In this document: piece after piece, positions 62,144 through 64,000 of the stretch
How positions within the stretch are numbered: position 1 is the first letter of the stretch
Layout of the letters: every line of letters begins with the position of its first letter
Assembly: GCF_900582195.1 (NCBI RefSeq)
Contig: NZ_UTHA01000048.1
Coordinates: 1 to 64,000 of the forward strand
Direction of reading: 5' to 3'
Source of the DNA: Pseudomonas viridiflava
Lineage (GTDB): Bacteria > Pseudomonadota > Gammaproteobacteria > Pseudomonadales > Pseudomonadaceae
Length of the DNA stretch: 64,000 bases
The notes under the pieces: model-generated
Database searches by the model: none
Told to the model about the DNA's origin: nothing
What the model saw: only the letters and a program-made list of their open reading frames with translations
Translations under genes and position numbers: made by a program

Positions 62144-64000
62144 GTGCGGCTCAAGTGCATCAAACTGGCGGGATTCAAATCCTTCGTCGACCCGACCACG
62201 GTGAACTTCCCCAGTAACATGGCGGCGGTCGTCGGGCCGAACGGTTGCGGCAAGTCGAACATCATCGACGCCGTACGCTGGGTGATGGGCGAGAGTTCGG
62301 CGAAGAACCTCCGTGGCGAGTCGATGACCGACGTCATCTTCAATGGCTCGACCAGCCGTAAACCGGTGAGTCAGGCCAGTATCGAGCTGGTCTTCGATAA
62401 CTCCGACGGCACGCTGCTGGGCGAGTACGCGGCCTACGCCGAGATTTCCATCCGCCGTAAAGTCACCCGCGACAGCCAGACCACGTATTACCTCAACGGC
62501 ACCAAATGCCGTCGTCGCGACATCACCGATATCTTCCTCGGCACCGGTCTGGGCCCGCGCAGCTACTCGATCATCGAGCAGGGGATGATCTCCAAGCTGA
62601 TCGAATCCAAGCCTGAAGACCTGCGTAATTTCATCGAAGAAGCCGCCGGCATCTCGAAATACAAAGAGCGCCGCCGCGAGACCGAAAACCGTATCCGCCG
62701 CACCCACGAAAACCTCGCGCGTCTGACTGACCTGCGCGAAGAGCTGGAGCGTCAACTCGAACGCCTGCACCGCCAGGCCGAAGCGGCGAAGAAGTATCAG
62801 GAATTCAAAGCCGAGGAGCGCCAGCTCAAGGCGCAACTGTCGGCCTTGCGCTGGCAGGATCTCAACGATCAGGTCGGCCAGCGCGAGTCGATCATCGGTA
62901 CCCAGGAAATCAGTTTCGAAGCCTTGGTCGCCGAGCAGCGTAATGCCGACGCGGCCATCGAGCGCCTGCGCGACGGGCACCATGACCTGTCCGAACGCTT
63001 CAATCTGGTGCAGGGGCGCTTCTATTCGGTTGGCGGCGACATCGCCCGGGTCGAGCAAAGTATCCAGCACGGCCAGCAACGTCTGCGGCAGTTGCAGGAC
63101 GACTTGAAAGAAGCTGAGCGCGCGCGCCTCGAAACCGAATCGCACCTGGGCCACGACCGCACGTTGCTGCTGACCCTCGGCGAAGAGCTGGACATGCTCA
63201 CCCCCGAGCAGGAGGTCACCAGTGCCGCTGCCGAAGAGGCCGCTGCTGCGCTGGAAGATTCCGAATCCGTCATGCACGGCTGGCAGGAGCAGTGGGACGC
63301 TTTCAACCTGACCGCCGCCGAACCGCGTCGTCAGGCCGAAGTGCAGCAGTCGCGCATCCAGCAGTTGGAAACCAGCATGGAGCGCCTCGCCGATCGGCAA
63401 AAACGTCTCGGCGAAGAGCGCGCGTTGCTTTCGGCTGACCCGGAAGACGCCGCGATCATGGAACTCAACGAGCAGCTCGCCGAGTCCGAAGCGACCCTCG
63501 AAGATTTGCAGACCAGCGAAGAAGCGCAGGTCGAAAAACTTGAACAACTGCGCCAGGAATTGCAGCAAGCGCTGACCGCACAGCAACAGGCACAGGGTGA
63601 TTTGCAGCGTCTCAATGGTCGCCTGGCGTCCCTTGAAGCGCTGCAGCAAGCCGCACTCGACCCAGGCACCGGCACCGCTGAATGGCTGAAGGAACACAAT
63701 CTCGCCGAGCGCCCGCGTCTGGCTGAGGGCCTGAAGGTCGAGGCCGGTTGGGAGCTGGCGGTGGAAACCGTGCTCGGTGCCGATCTGCAAGCGGTGCTGG
63801 TCGACGATTTCAACGGCTTCGATTTGTCCGGATTCACCCAAGGCGATTTGCGCCTGCTCAGCCCGGCCAGCGATGGTGTGCGCATCGCGGGCAGTTTGCT
63901 CGATAAAGTCGACGCGCATATCGATCTGTCGTCGTGGCTCGGTCAGGTCAAACCGGTTGATAGTCTCGAACAGGCCTTGGCCTTGCGCGGGCAGTTGAGC
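62144..64000 (+). CDS. smc: Chromosome segregation ATPase SMC, 3'-truncated by window edge
   Basis: 619 codons visible. ABC-type head: Walker A GPNGCGKS at residues 31-38 in the N-terminal globular domain, followed by LGTGLGPRSYSIIEQGMIS and FIEEAAGISKYKERRRE. From about residue 170 to 500 there is a long coiled coil rich in Glu, Gln, Arg and Leu; the hinge domain begins near AAWELAVETVLGADLQAVLV-like sequence (WELAVETVLGADLQAVLV). The GTG at 62144 begins VRLKCIKLAGFKSFVD, the family N-terminus; it starts 2 bp after the GntR stop. Confidence 0.95.
   Translation, partial: MRLKCIKLAGFKSFVDPTTVNFPSNMAAVVGPNGCGKSNIIDAVRWVMGESSAKNLRGESMTDVIFNGSTSRKPVSQASIELVFDNSDGTLLGEYAAYAEISIRRKVTRDSQTTYYLNGTKCRRRDITDIFLGTGLGPRSYSIIEQGMISKLIESKPEDLRNFIEEAAGISKYKERRRETENRIRRTHENLARLTDLREELERQLERLHRQAEAAKKYQEFKAEERQLKAQLSALRWQDLNDQVGQRESIIGTQEISFEALVAEQRNADAAIERLRDGHHDLSERFNLVQGRFYSVGGDIARVEQSIQHGQQRLRQLQDDLKEAERARLETESHLGHDRTLLLTLGEELDMLTPEQEVTSAAAEEAAAALEDSESVMHGWQEQWDAFNLTAAEPRRQAEVQQSRIQQLETSMERLADRQKRLGEERALLSADPEDAAIMELNEQLAESEATLEDLQTSEEAQVEKLEQLRQELQQALTAQQQAQGDLQRLNGRLASLEALQQAALDPGTGTAEWLKEHNLAERPRLAEGLKVEAGWELAVETVLGADLQAVLVDDFNGFDLSGFTQGDLRLLSPASDGVRIAGSLLDKVDAHIDLSSWLGQVKPVDSLEQALALRGQLS

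Overview
The window looks like chromosome of a fluorescent-group Pseudomonas. The evidence is gene order and content: cmaX-crfX-cmpX-sigX-oprF next to ppsR/ppsA, the methylcitrate cluster, guaD-xdhCBA next to smc, rmf beside pyrD and rlmKL, high GC in third codon positions, and many copies of the TGTGGGAGCGAGC...GCTCGCGAA REP palindrome. I see no rRNA, tRNA, CRISPR array or transposase gene.

Layout. 1-960: 3' part of an unrecognised minus-strand gene resembling polymorphic-toxin proteins. 1.2-8.3 kb: HAD hydrolase, SDR/LysR divergent pair, NCS1 permease plus racemase operon (hydantoin/allantoin type), cysH, thrH. 8.4-13.1 kb: pabB and a three-gene operon (retropepsin-like protease, 7TM inactive transglutaminase, ATP-grasp ligase). 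13.3-22.1 kb: 2-methylcitrate cycle (GntR, prpB, prpC, acnD, prpF, prpD). 22.2-31.4 kb: ppsR/ppsA, esterase, rraA-like gene and the cmaX-crfX-cmpX-sigX-oprF envelope-stress block. 31.4-43.2 kb: assimilatory nitrate block (cobA, nasC, nirD, nirB, a phosphatase/kinase, nitrate transporter, nasT, nasS). 43.4-54.9 kb: pyrD, rmf, rlmKL, a CHASE/PAS/GGDEF protein, dacB, yggL, BenE-type permease and a GntR regulator. 55-64 kb: guanine and xanthine oxidation (guaD, xdhC, xdhB, xdhA), another GntR regulator, and the start of smc.

How it works together. In the nitrate block, both transcription units carry a leader with two hexaloop hairpins followed by a terminator. This is the RNA target of ANTAR antiterminators, and the block encodes the matching sensor/antiterminator pair NasS/NasT. 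CobA supplies the siroheme precursor needed by NirB. In the purine region, XdhAB (matured by XdhC) and GuaD convert guanine to urate, while the permease/racemase pair at 4-6 kb probably handles a downstream ureide or hydantoin. Candidate GntR operators with the core TGTRTACA lie in front of the permease and in front of the GntR gene at 54.1 kb, which hints at a shared regulator.

Intergenic DNA carries ten paired and two single REP palindromes, and four copies of a 160-230 bp repeat with terminal inverted repeats that looks like a small non-autonomous mobile element. The most interesting points are the two ANTAR leaders, the kinase/phosphatase inside the nitrate operon, the protease/7TM/ATP-grasp operon, and a racemase whose first catalytic cysteine is replaced by glycine.
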